From Thermus composti (GTDB taxonomy: Bacteria; Deinococcota; Deinococci; Deinococcales; Thermaceae): 64,000 nt of DNA. The DNA lies in contig NZ_BMPJ01000006.1 of the NCBI RefSeq assembly GCF_014647535.1, positions 26,853 through 90,852 of the forward strand, given 5' to 3'. Position numbers and translations under genes: made by a program. Shown piece after piece: positions 10,678-18,643 of the stretch (position 1 is the first letter of the stretch; each line of letters starts with the position of its first letter). Under the pieces are notes generated by a model. The model ran no database searches. It saw nothing but the letters and a program-made list of their open reading frames with translations, and was not told where the DNA came from.

Positions 10678-12084
10678 ATGACCCTTAGGACCCGGATCAC
10701 CCTCCTCACGGCGGGGCTTCTCCTCGTGGCCTTTTTGGTCCTCGGCTTCGCCCTTGAGGGACTCCTTCGCAACTTCCTCTACGGGAGCCTGCGCGCCGAC
10801 CTGAAGGAGGCGGCCAACCAGGTGGTGCGCCTCCTCAACCTGGGGGGGCAGGCCCTCTTGGAGGCCGGCCTCCCCCCGAGCCTTTACGCCGAGGTCCAGC
10901 TCCTCCCCGAGGAGGACCCGGCCCTCCTCGCCCGGGAAGGCGGGATCAGCCTGCAGAAAAGCCCCGCCCTGGGAAGCCAGCGCCTCCTCCTCCAGGAGGC
11001 GGACTACCGGACGCTTCTGGAGCGGGGAGAGGTGTGGGCCAAGGTGGAGCTTCCCCGGGAGGGGAGGCCCCTTCCCCTCTTGGTCTACGCCCGGCGGGTG
11101 GAGGTAAACGTGGCAGGCTCGGTGTGGGAGGGCGCCCTCCTGGTGGGCCGGCCCACAGAGGACCTCGAGGCCACCCTAAGCCAGTTCGCCCGCATCTACG
11201 CGGGCACGGCCCTCTTCGTCCTCCTCCTTTCCCTCTTCCTCGCCCGCGGCCTCGTGGCCCGGGCCCTAGAGCCCTTGGAGTGGGTGGCCAGGCGGGCCGA
11301 GGCCATGACGGAGCGCCCCGAGCCCCTGCCCGAGCCCGAGGGGGAGGACGAGGTGGCGAGCCTGGTCCGGGCCCTAAACGGGATGCTCTCCCGGATGCAG
11401 AAGGCCTTTGAGGCCCAGACCCGCTTCCTCCAGGACGCCTCCCACGAGCTCAGAACCCCCATCACCGCCATCCTGGGGCACGTGGGCTACCTCCTCCGCC
11501 GCACCCCCCTCACCGAGGCCCAGCGGGAAAGCCTGGAGATCGTGAAGCGGGAGGCGGAGCGGATGGGGAAGCTGGTCTCGGACCTTCTGGACCTTTCCCA
11601 AAGCGGCACCTGGCGCATAGAGCCCGTGCCCGTGCGGGTCCTGGACCTTTTGGAGGAGGTGCGGGAGGAGTTCAAACGGAGCTTTGAGGGGGAGATCCGG
11701 GTGGAGGCCCCCCCCGAGGTCTGGGTGCGGGGCGACCCCAACCGGCTCCACCAGGTCCTGGCCAACCTCCTCGCCAACGCCATCAAGGCCAAGGCCAAGA
11801 CCATCCACCTCAAGGCCTTCGGGCTTGGGGAAAGGGTTTTGGTGCGGGTGGAGGACGACGGGGAGGGAATCCCCAAGGAGCACCTCCCCCACCTCTTTGA
11901 ACGCTTCTACCGGGTGGACAAGGCAAGGGACCGGGAACGGGGCGGGTCGGGCCTGGGACTTGCCATCGTGAAGGCCATCCTCGAGGCCCACGGGGGGGAG
12001 GTCTGGGTGGAAAGCGAGGTGGGCAAGGGGACGGCCTTCAGCTTTTCCCTTCCCGCAAGCGGGCCACCGCCTCCTCCACCGTGA
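10678..12084 (+). CDS. Membrane sensor histidine kinase
   Basis: 468 residues. Membrane segment 1 is about residues 8-28, an extracytoplasmic sensor region follows, and segment 2 is about 175-195. A HAMP-like linker precedes the HisKA box FLQDASHELRTPITAILGH with the phospho-accepting His. The HATPase domain shows an N-box (NLLANAIKAKAK), VEDDGEGIP and GGSGLGLAIVKAI. The protein ends in a run of prolines; its last 47 bp overlap a predicted small minus-strand gene. It is cotranscribed with the response regulator; the signal is unknown. Confidence 0.94.
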   Translation: MTLRTRITLLTAGLLLVAFLVLGFALEGLLRNFLYGSLRADLKEAANQVVRLLNLGGQALLEAGLPPSLYAEVQLLPEEDPALLAREGGISLQKSPALGSQRLLLQEADYRTLLERGEVWAKVELPREGRPLPLLVYARRVEVNVAGSVWEGALLVGRPTEDLEATLSQFARIYAGTALFVLLLSLFLARGLVARALEPLEWVARRAEAMTERPEPLPEPEGEDEVASLVRALNGMLSRMQKAFEAQTRFLQDASHELRTPITAILGHVGYLLRRTPLTEAQRESLEIVKREAERMGKLVSDLLDLSQSGTWRIEPVPVRVLDLLEEVREEFKRSFEGEIRVEAPPEVWVRGDPNRLHQVLANLLANAIKAKAKTIHLKAFGLGERVLVRVEDDGEGIPKEHLPHLFERFYRVDKARDRERGGSGLGLAIVKAILEAHGGEVWVESEVGKGTAFSFSLPASGPPPPPP

Positions 12085-12178
12085 TCTCCCCCTTGCGCAG
12101 GGCCTCCAGCACCTTAAGGCGGCTTTCCCCGGCCTCCGCCTCCTCCTCGTAGCCCAAGGCCTTGAGGAGGGCCCGCAC
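12038..12178 (-). CDS. Small SHOCT-like protein or C-terminal remnant
   Basis: 46 codons from a GTG at 12178, ending RLKVLEALRKGEITVEEAVARLREGKS. The pattern LEALRKGEITVEEAxxRL is typical of short C-terminal SHOCT/YvlB-type helical hairpins. The amino-acid and codon bias is Thermus-like, and the reading frame stays open upstream to about 12240 without a recognised start. It follows hemX on the same strand and its 3' end runs antisense to the end of the histidine kinase. No good ribosome-binding site is seen, so it may be a fragment of a longer, decayed gene. Confidence 0.4.
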   Translation of the reverse strand: MRALLKALGYEEEAEAGESRLKVLEALRKGEITVEEAVARLREGKS

Positions 12179-12192
12179 GAAAGGCCGTGGGG

Positions 12193-12936
12193 CTACTGGA
12201 GCCTCGAGGGGTGCCGGGACCCCAGGAAAGGAGCCCCCAAAAAGGCGAAGAGGAGAAGGGCGTAGGCCAAAAGGAGAAGCCCCGCCCGGGGGTACCCCCG
12301 AAGCCTTTCCTCCAGGAGGAAATAAAGGGTGAGGGAAGCCCAGCCCAAAAGCACCGAAACCTCCTTGGGGTCTAGGCTAAGGGGGCTTCCGAAGTAGCCG
12401 AAGGCCCAGGCCATGCCGCTTCCCAAGCCCAAGGTGGTGGCCACGTACCCCACCCGCAGGTACCCCATCTCCAGCCGCCTCAGGCTCCAAAGGGGGGCGG
12501 CCTCCAGGGCCCGCTCGGGGGCCCGGCGGAGCCTTAAGTCCTGGAGGGCGCACATCACCCCCGCCCCCACCCCCACCGCAAGGGCCAGGTAGCCCACCAG
12601 AAAGGCCCCGGCGTGGAAGAGGGTGAGGGCCAAGGGAAGCCCTCCCCCAGGGTGGGGCAGGGCCTTGAGGGCGAAAAGCCCTAAGGCCAAGGCCAAGAAG
12701 CCCAGGTAGCGCCCCAAGGCCTTTAGCCTAGGCCGCTCCAAAAGGGTCTTCCCCCGGAGGGCAAGAAGCCCCCCCAGGACCAGGGCCACCTGGGCGGGCC
12801 CCGCCAGAAGGCCCTCCTCCCAGGCGTGGAGGAAGGCCGCCCCCAAAAGGGCAAGGCCCCCCAGGGCCAAGGCCCGGGGGAGGAAGACCCCCAAGGCCAC
12901 GCCACCCACCCCGAGAAGGGCCAGGGCCAGGGTCAT
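12193..12936 (-). CDS. hemX: HemX/CcsA-type cytochrome c assembly membrane protein
   Basis: 247 residues, nearly all hydrophobic with about eight membrane segments. It belongs to the CcsA/HemX family (cytochrome c assembly proteins): the region AWAFGYFGSPLSLDPKEVSVLLGW resembles the Trp-rich, DPKE-containing signature of this family. Position directly after hemA, with a 4-bp GTGA/ATGA-type overlap, matches the hemAX order of Firmicutes, where HemX tunes HemA levels. A role in tetrapyrrole control or heme handling is inferred from that context. Confidence 0.8.
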   Translation of the reverse strand: MTLALALLGVGGVALGVFLPRALALGGLALLGAAFLHAWEEGLLAGPAQVALVLGGLLALRGKTLLERPRLKALGRYLGFLALALGLFALKALPHPGGGLPLALTLFHAGAFLVGYLALAVGVGAGVMCALQDLRLRRAPERALEAAPLWSLRRLEMGYLRVGYVATTLGLGSGMAWAFGYFGSPLSLDPKEVSVLLGWASLTLYFLLEERLRGYPRAGLLLLAYALLLFAFLGAPFLGSRHPSRLQ

Positions 12937-14105
12937 ACCCGCCTGAGCTTAAGGAGGGCGCACTCCCCGGGGCAGGGAGGGCCCGCAAGCCGGGAAAGGG
13001 CGCGCCGTTTGAGGGAAAGGATCAAGGGGTGGGCGAGCCGGCCCGCCTCCTTGTGGAGCTCCACGGGGTCTTTCCCCAGGTCCCCTTGGGCCACCTGGGC
13101 TTTGGCCCAGGCCTCGAGGGCCCGGATGGCCTCCCGCACCCGGTGGCCGGCGTACCACTCCAGGTAGTCCCCGATCGCCTTCTCTATGAGGGCCTCCACC
13201 TTGGGGATCTCCCCCTCACGGGCCTTTAGGTTCCGGTCCACCACCCGCTTGAGGTCGTCCAGGTTGTAGAGGTAGGCGTGGGGAAGGCTTCCCACCCGGG
13301 GGTCAATGTTCCGGGGCAGGGCGATGTCAATGAGGAAGAGGGGTTTGGCCCGCTTGGGCAGGTCCTCCGGCCCCACCAGGTAGCGGGGGGCGGCGGCCGA
13401 GGCCACCACCAGATCCGCCTGGCGGAGGACCTGGGGAAGGGCGGGAAGGCCGTAGGCCTCGCCGCCAAAGCGCTCCGCCAGGGCCCGGGCCTTTTCCTCC
13501 GTGCGGTTCACCACGAGGATCCGCCCCACCCCGTGGGCCTTGAGGTGGGTGAGGAAGAGCTCCGCCATCTCCCCCGCCCCCAGCACGGCCACGGCAAGCC
13601 CGGAAAGGTCCCCGTAAACCGCCAGGGCCAGGTCCAAGGCGGCGTAGGCCACGCTCACCGCCCCCATGCCGATGCCCGTCTCGCTCCGGGCCCTTTTGCC
13701 CAGGGCGATGGCCGACTGGAAGGCCTTCTCCAGGAGGCTTTCCGTGGCGTTGTGCTTGCGGGCCAGGAAGAGGGCCTCCCGCACCTGGCCCAGGATCTGG
13801 GCCTCCCCCACCACCAAGGAGTCCAGCCCCGCCGCCACCCGGTAGAGGTGGCGGAGGGCCTCCACTCCCTCCTTCACGTAGAGGTGGTGGGGGCTCACCC
13901 CCCTCGCCAGGAGGAGGGCCTTGGCCTTCTCGGGGCTTCCCACCCCGTAGACCTCCGTGCGGTTGCAGGTGGAAAGGACCACCCCAAGGCCCAGGCGCCT
14001 AAGGGCGGCGGGGAGGGCCACCAGGGGGTCCAAGGCCGCCCTTTCCCGCACCTCCAGGGGGGCGGTCTTGTGGGAGAGGCCCACCAGGTAAAGGGGCAGG
14101 GCCAT
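12933..14105 (-). CDS. hemA: Glutamyl-tRNA reductase
   Basis: 390 residues. It reduces Glu-tRNA to glutamate-1-semialdehyde, the first committed step of C5 heme synthesis. Motifs are LVGLSHKTAPLEVRERAAL, the nucleophilic Cys in LSTCNRTEVYG, and the NADPH-binding AVLGAGEMAELF. I start at ATG 14105; an in-frame TTG at 14117 overlaps the TATACT -10 box (14117-14122), which makes the ATG more likely. A dispersed repeat separates it from hemD upstream, so hemA probably has its own promoter. Confidence 0.95.
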   Translation of the reverse strand: MALPLYLVGLSHKTAPLEVRERAALDPLVALPAALRRLGLGVVLSTCNRTEVYGVGSPEKAKALLLARGVSPHHLYVKEGVEALRHLYRVAAGLDSLVVGEAQILGQVREALFLARKHNATESLLEKAFQSAIALGKRARSETGIGMGAVSVAYAALDLALAVYGDLSGLAVAVLGAGEMAELFLTHLKAHGVGRILVVNRTEEKARALAERFGGEAYGLPALPQVLRQADLVVASAAAPRYLVGPEDLPKRAKPLFLIDIALPRNIDPRVGSLPHAYLYNLDDLKRVVDRNLKAREGEIPKVEALIEKAIGDYLEWYAGHRVREAIRALEAWAKAQVAQGDLGKDPVELHKEAGRLAHPLILSLKRRALSRLAGPPCPGECALLKLRRV

Positions 14106-14116
14106 AGGCTTCCCCA

Positions 14117-14122
14117 AGTATA
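14117..14122 (-). promoter_or_regulatory. -10 box for hemA (TATACT)
   Basis: On the minus strand TATACT lies 11 nt before the chosen ATG. The -35 region falls between it and the dispersed repeat at 14148; no good TTGACA match was found. Confidence 0.5.
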
Positions 14123-14147
14123 GGCCACCCAGGTAGGGACATTCGCC

Positions 14148-14231
14148 CTAAGTACCCCACTGCGGCGGGGGCGCCAAAAGGGGCTTCCCGAGCCTCATTT
14201 CGGGCACCCCGCGTCGCGTGCGGCCACTTAG
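14148..14231 (-). repeat. Dispersed repeat, short copy (CTAAGT...ACTTAG)
   Basis: 84 bp bounded by CTAAGT and its reverse complement ACTTAG. Read on the minus strand it matches the 105-bp copy at 53447-53551 along its length: GTGGCCGCACG, then GGGGTGCCCGAAATGAGGC, GGGAAGC, CCTTTTGG and finally GTGGGGTACTTAG. This copy lacks the tip of the GAAA-loop hairpin present in the other copy. Its left end supplies the TAA stop codon of hemD. The remaining 14106-14147 holds only the hemA promoter. Confidence 0.85.
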
Positions 14232-14908
14232 CGCCCCAAGGCCCGGAGGATGGCCCCAAAAAGCCCCTCTAGGCCCGGGCTTTCCGCCTCCACCACGGGG
14301 AAGCCAAGCCTCCTCGCCTCCTCTCCGGTGCTCGGACCGATGCAGGCCGCCACGGGGCGCCTTGGGGTGTGGCGGGCGAAGGCCCTAACCCCGCTCGGGC
14401 TAAAGAAGGCCACCACCTGGGCCCTTTCCAGGAGGGCCTTTTCCCCGGGGGAAAGGGGCCTTTCCCGGGTGGCGTAGACCTCGAGGCGCTCCACCCGCAC
14501 CCCCCGCGCCCTCAAGCCCTCCTCCAGGTCCTTCCCCGCCAGGTCCCCGGCTACGAAGAGGACCCTTTCCGCCGGGGGAAAGGTCTGGGCCAGGTCCTTC
14601 GCCGTGGCCCGAGGAGGGAGGAAAGCCGGGGGAAGCCCCCCCGCCCGCAGGACCTCCCCCGTCCCCTCCCCCACCGCCGCCACCTTAAGGGGGGGGTGGC
14701 CCGCCTCCTGCCAGGCCCCAAGGAGCCTTTTCGCCCCCTCCTTGGAGGTCACGGCCACGTAGTCCCAAGGCGCCAAGAGCCTCTTTGGAAGCTCCCCTAG
14801 CCCCGGGAGGTCCACCTGCTCCAAAAGGGCCACCTCCGCCGCCTCCACCCCCAAGGCGGCAAGCCTGTTTAGGAGCTCCTTATCCTTCCCCCGGGTCAGA
14901 AGAACCAC
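14228..14908 (-). CDS. hemD: Uroporphyrinogen-III synthase
   Basis: 226 residues. It cyclises hydroxymethylbilane to uroporphyrinogen III. This family is poorly conserved; the calls rest on overall length, the N-terminal MVLLTRGKDKELLNRLAALGVE, the DYVAVTSKEGAKRLL segment, the hinge KVAAVGEGT and the C-terminal VVAFFSPSGVRAFA. Its TAA stop codon lies inside the end of the dispersed repeat. The start overlaps the preceding AhpD-like gene by 29 bp. The hem context supports the assignment. Confidence 0.85.
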   Translation of the reverse strand: MVLLTRGKDKELLNRLAALGVEAAEVALLEQVDLPGLGELPKRLLAPWDYVAVTSKEGAKRLLGAWQEAGHPPLKVAAVGEGTGEVLRAGGLPPAFLPPRATAKDLAQTFPPAERVLFVAGDLAGKDLEEGLRARGVRVERLEVYATRERPLSPGEKALLERAQVVAFFSPSGVRAFARHTPRRPVAACIGPSTGEEARRLGFPVVEAESPGLEGLFGAILRALGR

Positions 14909-15245
14909 GGCTTCTTAGCACCTTGTGAAAGAGCTTCATGGCGGCAAGGGCCCGGGGGAAGCCCAGAAAGAGGGCGGACTGGATTATAGCCTCCCGCACC
15001 TCCTCCTCCTTGGCCCCCACCCTTAAGGCCCCTTCCAGGTGGGTGGCGAGCTCCTTGGGGCTTCCCAGGGCGATGAGGGCGGTGATGGCGAGGAGTTCCC
15101 GGGTCTTCAGGTCCAGCCCGGGGCGGGCCAGGACCTCCTCGTAGGCGAAGTCCCGGATGTAGCGGAAAAGGTCCTCGTCCACCTCCTCGAGGCTTTCCTC
15201 AATGGCCTTTGCCTTCTCCCCCCAGATGGCCTCCCGGACGCTCAT
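14880..15245 (-). CDS. AhpD-like/carboxymuconolactone decarboxylase-family protein
   Basis: 121 residues with a CMD fold: LDLKTRELLAITALIALGSPKELATHLEGALRVGAKEEEVREAIIQSALFLGFPRALAAMKLF. The usual CxxC redox pair of AhpD is absent (the corresponding stretch reads LIALGSPKELATH), so a peroxidase-reductase role is unlikely; it resembles the gamma-carboxymuconolactone decarboxylase subgroup without catalytic cysteines. It overlaps the HAD gene upstream by 4 bp and hemD downstream. Function unknown. Confidence 0.85.
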   Translation of the reverse strand: MSVREAIWGEKAKAIEESLEEVDEDLFRYIRDFAYEEVLARPGLDLKTRELLAITALIALGSPKELATHLEGALRVGAKEEEVREAIIQSALFLGFPRALAAMKLFHKVLRSRGSSDPGEG

Positions 15246-15901
15246 GGGAGAAAGTCTAGCACCGCGGAAAGGCGGGGAAGGGCCTTGGGGTTCTGCCCCA
15301 AGGGGTCAAAGAGGAGCGCCTTGACCCCGGCCGCCTCCGCCCCCAGGAGGTCCGCCTCCGAGTCCCCCACGTGCACCGCCTCCTCCGGGGCCACCCCAAG
15401 GGCCTCCAGGGCCTCCTGGAAGAGCCTGGGGTCGGGCTTGGCGTAGCCCGAGAGGGCGCTCACCGCGAGGTGCTGGAAGTAGCCCTTAAGGCCCACCACC
15501 TCCAGGATCTCCGGCAAGGTGACGTCCCAGTTGGAGACCACCGCAAGCCGGTAGCCCCGCTCCCTCAAGGCCTCCAAGACCTCCTTGGCCCCGGGGGTGA
15601 GGGGCCAGAGGGCGGGGTCTTTCCAGCGGGAGACCAGCTCCTGAGCCAGGGCCTCGGCGTGGGCCTCGAGGCCCATCCCCGCAAGGAGCCTCCGGTGGAA
15701 GGCCCGCCAGAGGGCGAGGGCGCTTTCCAGGTCCCGGGCCTTCAGGTGGTTTTCCTCGTAGAAGCGAAAGGCCTCCAGGGCCGCCTGCCTGGGGTCCTTG
15801 GTGGGCTTTAGGCCCCGCCTTTCCAGGAGAGGGAAAAGCCAGAAGCGGGGGTTTGCCAGGATCAAGGTGTTCCCCACGTCAAAGAGCACGGCCCGGACCA
15901 T
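15242..15901 (-). CDS. HAD-superfamily hydrolase
   Basis: 219 residues. Motif I is VLFDVGNTLI (nucleophile Asp present, the +2 general-acid Asp replaced by Gly), motif II VVSNWD, motif III Lys in GYAKPDPRLF, motif IV HVGDSEADLLGA. A helical cap follows motif I. The DxG form of motif I is seen in several HAD subgroups, so activity may be weak or specialised. It is first in the probable HAD-CMD-hemD unit and has a TATAGA -10 box 8 nt before its ATG. Confidence 0.9.
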   Translation of the reverse strand: MVRAVLFDVGNTLILANPRFWLFPLLERRGLKPTKDPRQAALEAFRFYEENHLKARDLESALALWRAFHRRLLAGMGLEAHAEALAQELVSRWKDPALWPLTPGAKEVLEALRERGYRLAVVSNWDVTLPEILEVVGLKGYFQHLAVSALSGYAKPDPRLFQEALEALGVAPEEAVHVGDSEADLLGAEAAGVKALLFDPLGQNPKALPRLSAVLDFLP

Positions 15902-15909
15902 AGCTCAAG

Positions 15910-15915
15910 TCTATA
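15910..15915 (-). promoter_or_regulatory. -10 box for the HAD-hemD unit (TATAGA)
   Basis: On the minus strand TATAGA ends 8 nt before the ATG at 15901, a leaderless-type position. No convincing -35. Confidence 0.45.
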
Positions 15916-15925
15916 CCCCTTCCCT

Positions 15926-15945
15926 CTAACCCGGGGCTAACCCGG
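15926..15945 (+). promoter_or_regulatory. Tandem CTAACCCGG direct repeats upstream of yceI
   Basis: CTAACCCGG occurs twice (15926-15934 and 15937-15945) with an 11-bp period, about one helical turn, 38 bp before the YceI start codon. Tandem half-sites on one face of the helix are a common operator form. The 81-bp intergenic region also holds a possible TACGCT -10 at 15951. Confidence 0.4.
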
Positions 15946-15982
15946 CCACGCTACGCTTTTCATAGCAAGGGGGTGAAAGGGG

Positions 15983-16543
15983 ATGCGATGGCTCCTAGGA
16001 AGCCTGGCCCTTCTGGTACCGGCCCTGGCCCAGACCTTTGAGGTGGTCTCGGGGGAGGCCCGCTACCGGGTGCGGGAGCAGCTGGTCCAGATCGGCTTCG
16101 CCGAGGCCGTGGGCACTACGAAAGCGGTAAGCGGGCAGGTGGTCCTCCAGGGGAACCAAGTAAGCGGCCTTTTCACCGTGGACCTGAGGGAACTCAGGAG
16201 CGACCAGGCCCGGCGGGACAACTACCTGCGGCAGAACACCCTGGAAACCCACCGCTTCCCCACCGCCACCTTCCGCCCCAAAAGGGTGGAGGGCCTCCCC
16301 AACCCCTTCCCCCGAAGCGGCAAGGCGGTCTTACGGGTGGTGGGGGACCTCACCCTGAAGGACGTGACGGAGGAGGTGGTCTGGGAGGGGGAAGCGGAGT
16401 TCCGCGGCGATGAGGTGAGGGTCTTCCTGAAGACCGAGTTCCCCTTTGAGAAGTTCCGCCTGGCCCAGCCCCGGGTGTCGGTGGTCCTCAGCGTGGAAAA
16501 CCGCATCCGGCTAGAGGCGGACCTGACCTTGAGGCGGAAATGA
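15983..16543 (+). CDS. Secreted YceI-like (polyisoprenoid-binding) protein
   Basis: 186 residues. A signal peptide (MRWLLGSLALLVPALAQ) precedes a lipocalin-like YceI domain: GQVVLQGNQVSGLFTVDLRELRSD, RDNYLRQNTLETHRFPTATF and VVGDLTLKDVTEEVVWEGEA match the family pattern. Family members bind isoprenoid quinones or lipids in the cell envelope. It overlaps the next gene by 4 bp (ATGA), so the two are probably made together. Confidence 0.88.
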   Translation: MRWLLGSLALLVPALAQTFEVVSGEARYRVREQLVQIGFAEAVGTTKAVSGQVVLQGNQVSGLFTVDLRELRSDQARRDNYLRQNTLETHRFPTATFRPKRVEGLPNPFPRSGKAVLRVVGDLTLKDVTEEVVWEGEAEFRGDEVRVFLKTEFPFEKFRLAQPRVSVVLSVENRIRLEADLTLRRK

Positions 16544-17118
16544 AGCGGCGCGCCTTTTTGGGGCTATTCCTCCTTCCCCTGGCCCGGGGGCAGGCCTGCA
16601 CCCCCACCCCCGCCCTCACGGAAGGCCCCTACTACCTGCGGGAGGTGCCCAGGCGGCAGGACCTGCGGGAGGGGCTTTTTGGCGTTCCCTTGCGCCTTCT
16701 CCTTCGTGTGCAGGACCGGGCCTGCAGGCCCATGGGGGGAGTCCGGGTGGACCTCTGGCACGCGGACGCCCAAGGCCGCTACTCGGGGGTGCAGGCCCCC
16801 GGGGTCTTCTGCCGGGGCTGGCAGGCCACGGACGAGGGGGGAGAGGTGGCCTTCCTCACCCTCTTCCCCGGCTGGTACCCAGGCCGCACCCCCCACCTCC
16901 ACCTGCGGGTGGAGGCGGGGGGCCGGGCCTTCGCCACCCAGCTCTTCTTCCCCGAGGAGGTCCAGCGGGCGGTCTACGCCAAGCCCCCTTACCGGGAGCG
17001 GGGGATGCCCCGGGTGGGAAACCGCCAAGACGGCCTCTTCCGGGCCGACCTCCTCCTTCCCCTAACCCCCGAAGGGGAAGGCTTCCTGGGGCGCTTCCTC
17101 CTCACCCTGCCGTGGTAG
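16540..17118 (+). CDS. Exported intradiol-dioxygenase-like protein
   Basis: 192 residues. It begins MKRRAFLGLFLLPLARG, a short Tat-like signal with RR. The mature part has TEGPYY, VDLWHADAQGRYSG, RGWQATDEGGEVAFLTLFPGWYPGRTPHLHLRV, matching intradiol ring-cleavage dioxygenases with Tyr/Tyr/His/His iron ligands, but it is shorter than catechol dioxygenases. Similar exported small proteins exist in many bacteria with unknown substrates. Its pairing with a YceI lipid binder suggests action on an envelope aromatic or quinone-like compound; that is inference. Confidence 0.85.
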   Translation: MKRRAFLGLFLLPLARGQACTPTPALTEGPYYLREVPRRQDLREGLFGVPLRLLLRVQDRACRPMGGVRVDLWHADAQGRYSGVQAPGVFCRGWQATDEGGEVAFLTLFPGWYPGRTPHLHLRVEAGGRAFATQLFFPEEVQRAVYAKPPYRERGMPRVGNRQDGLFRADLLLPLTPEGEGFLGRFLLTLPW

Positions 17119-17128
17119 CGTAAGGGGC

Positions 17129-18439
17129 ATGATCGCCCGCTACCAGACCCCGGAGATGGCCGCCCTCTGGTCCGAGGAGAACCGCTACCGGATGTGGGCC
17201 CTTGTGGAGGCCTACGCCCTCGAGGCCTGGGAGGCCCTGGGCCAGGTGCCTAAGGGCCTTGCGGCGAGGCTCCTTAAGAAGCTAGAGGAAAGGCCCCTGG
17301 ACGCCGCCTTCGCCCAAAGGGTGGCGGAGCTGGAGGCGGTAACCCGGCACGACCTGGTGGCCTTCACCCGGGCCCTCGCCGAGTGGGCGGAAGACGAGGA
17401 GGTGGGCCGCTATCTCCACTTAGGCCTCACCAGCTCGGACATCGTGGACACGGCGCAAAACGCCCTCCTGGTGCGGGCCTTGGACCTCATCCTGGAAGAG
17501 CTACAAGGGGTAGCGGAGGCCCTTAAGCGCCTGGCCCTCCGCTACAAGCACACCCCCGCCATCGCCCGCACCCACGGGGTCCACGCCGAGCCCACGAGCT
17601 TTGGCCTAAGGTTCCTCTCCTTTCTCGCCGCCTTCCAAAGGGACGAGGAAAGGCTTAGGCGGGCGCGGGAGACCATCGGGGTCGCCATGCTCTCGGGCTC
17701 CGTGGGCAACTACGCCCACGTTCCCCCTGAGGTGGAGGCCCACGTGGCCGGGCGCCTCGGCCTCGAGCCCGAGCCCGTTTCCACCCAGGTGGTCCCCCGG
17801 GACCGGCACGCCGAGGTCCTCTCCGCCCTCGCCATCCTGGGAGGGAACCTGGAGCGGGTGGCGGTGGAGCTAAGGCACCTGCAGCGCACCGAGGTCCTCG
17901 AGGCCCAAGAGCCCTTCCGGGAGGGCCAGACGGGAAGCTCCTCCATGCCCCACAAGAAAAACCCCGTGAGCCTGGAAAACCTCACCGGGGTGGCGAGGCT
18001 CCTAAGGGGCTACCTCGTGCCCGTTCTGGAAAACATCGCCCTCTGGCACGAGCGGGACATCTCCCACTCCTCCGTGGAAAGGGTGGCCCTTCCCGACGCC
18101 ACTACCCTGGCCCACTACGCCCTAAGGCGGCTTAGGGGGATCCTGGAAGGCCTCGAGGTCTTTGAGGAAAACCTAGCCAAAAACCTGGACCTCACCCGGG
18201 GCCTCGTCTACTCCCAGCAGGTCCTGAACGCCCTCATCCAAAGGGGCCTTCCCCGGGATCAGGCCTACGCCCTGGTCCAGCGGAACGCCCTAAGGAGCTG
18301 GGAGGAAGGGAAAAGCTTCCTTGAACTTCTGGAGCAAGATCCCGAAAACCCTTTAAAGGGCGAGGCCCTAAGGGCCCTCTTTGACCCCGCGCCCTTCCTC
18401 AAGCACGTGGACGCCATCTACGCCCGGTTTGGCCTTTAG
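17129..18439 (+). CDS. purB: Adenylosuccinate lyase
   Basis: 436 residues. It cleaves SAICAR and adenylosuccinate in purine synthesis. The family signature GSSSMPHKKNPVSLENL (flexible loop with catalytic Ser) is intact, as are TSSDIVDTAQN and RTHGVHAEPTSFGLRF. A weak AAGGGG ribosome-binding site precedes the ATG. The rest of the purine operon begins 1.1 kb downstream, beyond an accessory insertion. Confidence 0.97.
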   Translation: MIARYQTPEMAALWSEENRYRMWALVEAYALEAWEALGQVPKGLAARLLKKLEERPLDAAFAQRVAELEAVTRHDLVAFTRALAEWAEDEEVGRYLHLGLTSSDIVDTAQNALLVRALDLILEELQGVAEALKRLALRYKHTPAIARTHGVHAEPTSFGLRFLSFLAAFQRDEERLRRARETIGVAMLSGSVGNYAHVPPEVEAHVAGRLGLEPEPVSTQVVPRDRHAEVLSALAILGGNLERVAVELRHLQRTEVLEAQEPFREGQTGSSSMPHKKNPVSLENLTGVARLLRGYLVPVLENIALWHERDISHSSVERVALPDATTLAHYALRRLRGILEGLEVFEENLAKNLDLTRGLVYSQQVLNALIQRGLPRDQAYALVQRNALRSWEEGKSFLELLEQDPENPLKGEALRALFDPAPFLKHVDAIYARFGL

Positions 18440-18472
18440 CCCTTCACATGAACCCTGCCCTAAAACGTTCCG

Positions 18473-18643
18473 CTAAGGGGTGGTAAAGGTTGAACCGCTG
18501 TATCCGCCTCTGGGCCGAGAAGGCTTTAGGGCGGGGATCCCTGGGCTCCAGGACAAGCGAGGCCGTCGGGGATTGACCTCACACACCCCTCCTAGCCTCA
18601 CCCAGCGCCAGCCTTGGGGGAGTTTGGAGGGCCCTTCGGTCAT
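18473..18643 (-). pseudogene. Remnant of a type I restriction specificity gene (hsdS 5' end)
   Basis: From an ATG at 18643 the translation runs MTEGPSKLPQGWRWVRLGGVCEVNPRRPRLS, the opening of many HsdS specificity subunits (LPxGWxWVRLGEVCEvNPR), then loses similarity and stops at 18473. Only about 30 residues are recognisable, so this is a scrap. Its ATG overlaps the stop codon of the RAYT gene (ATGA). GCCCTAAA (18457-18464) and TTTAGGGC (18525-18532) form an 8-bp inverted repeat around its end. Confidence 0.5.

Noticed and set aside
14106..14117. hemA start at TTG 14117
   Set aside because: It overlaps the TATACT -10 box, so it could not be within the transcript from that promoter.
14880..15245. 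AhpD alkylhydroperoxidase assignment with redox activity
   Set aside because: The CxxC pair required for AhpD activity is missing.
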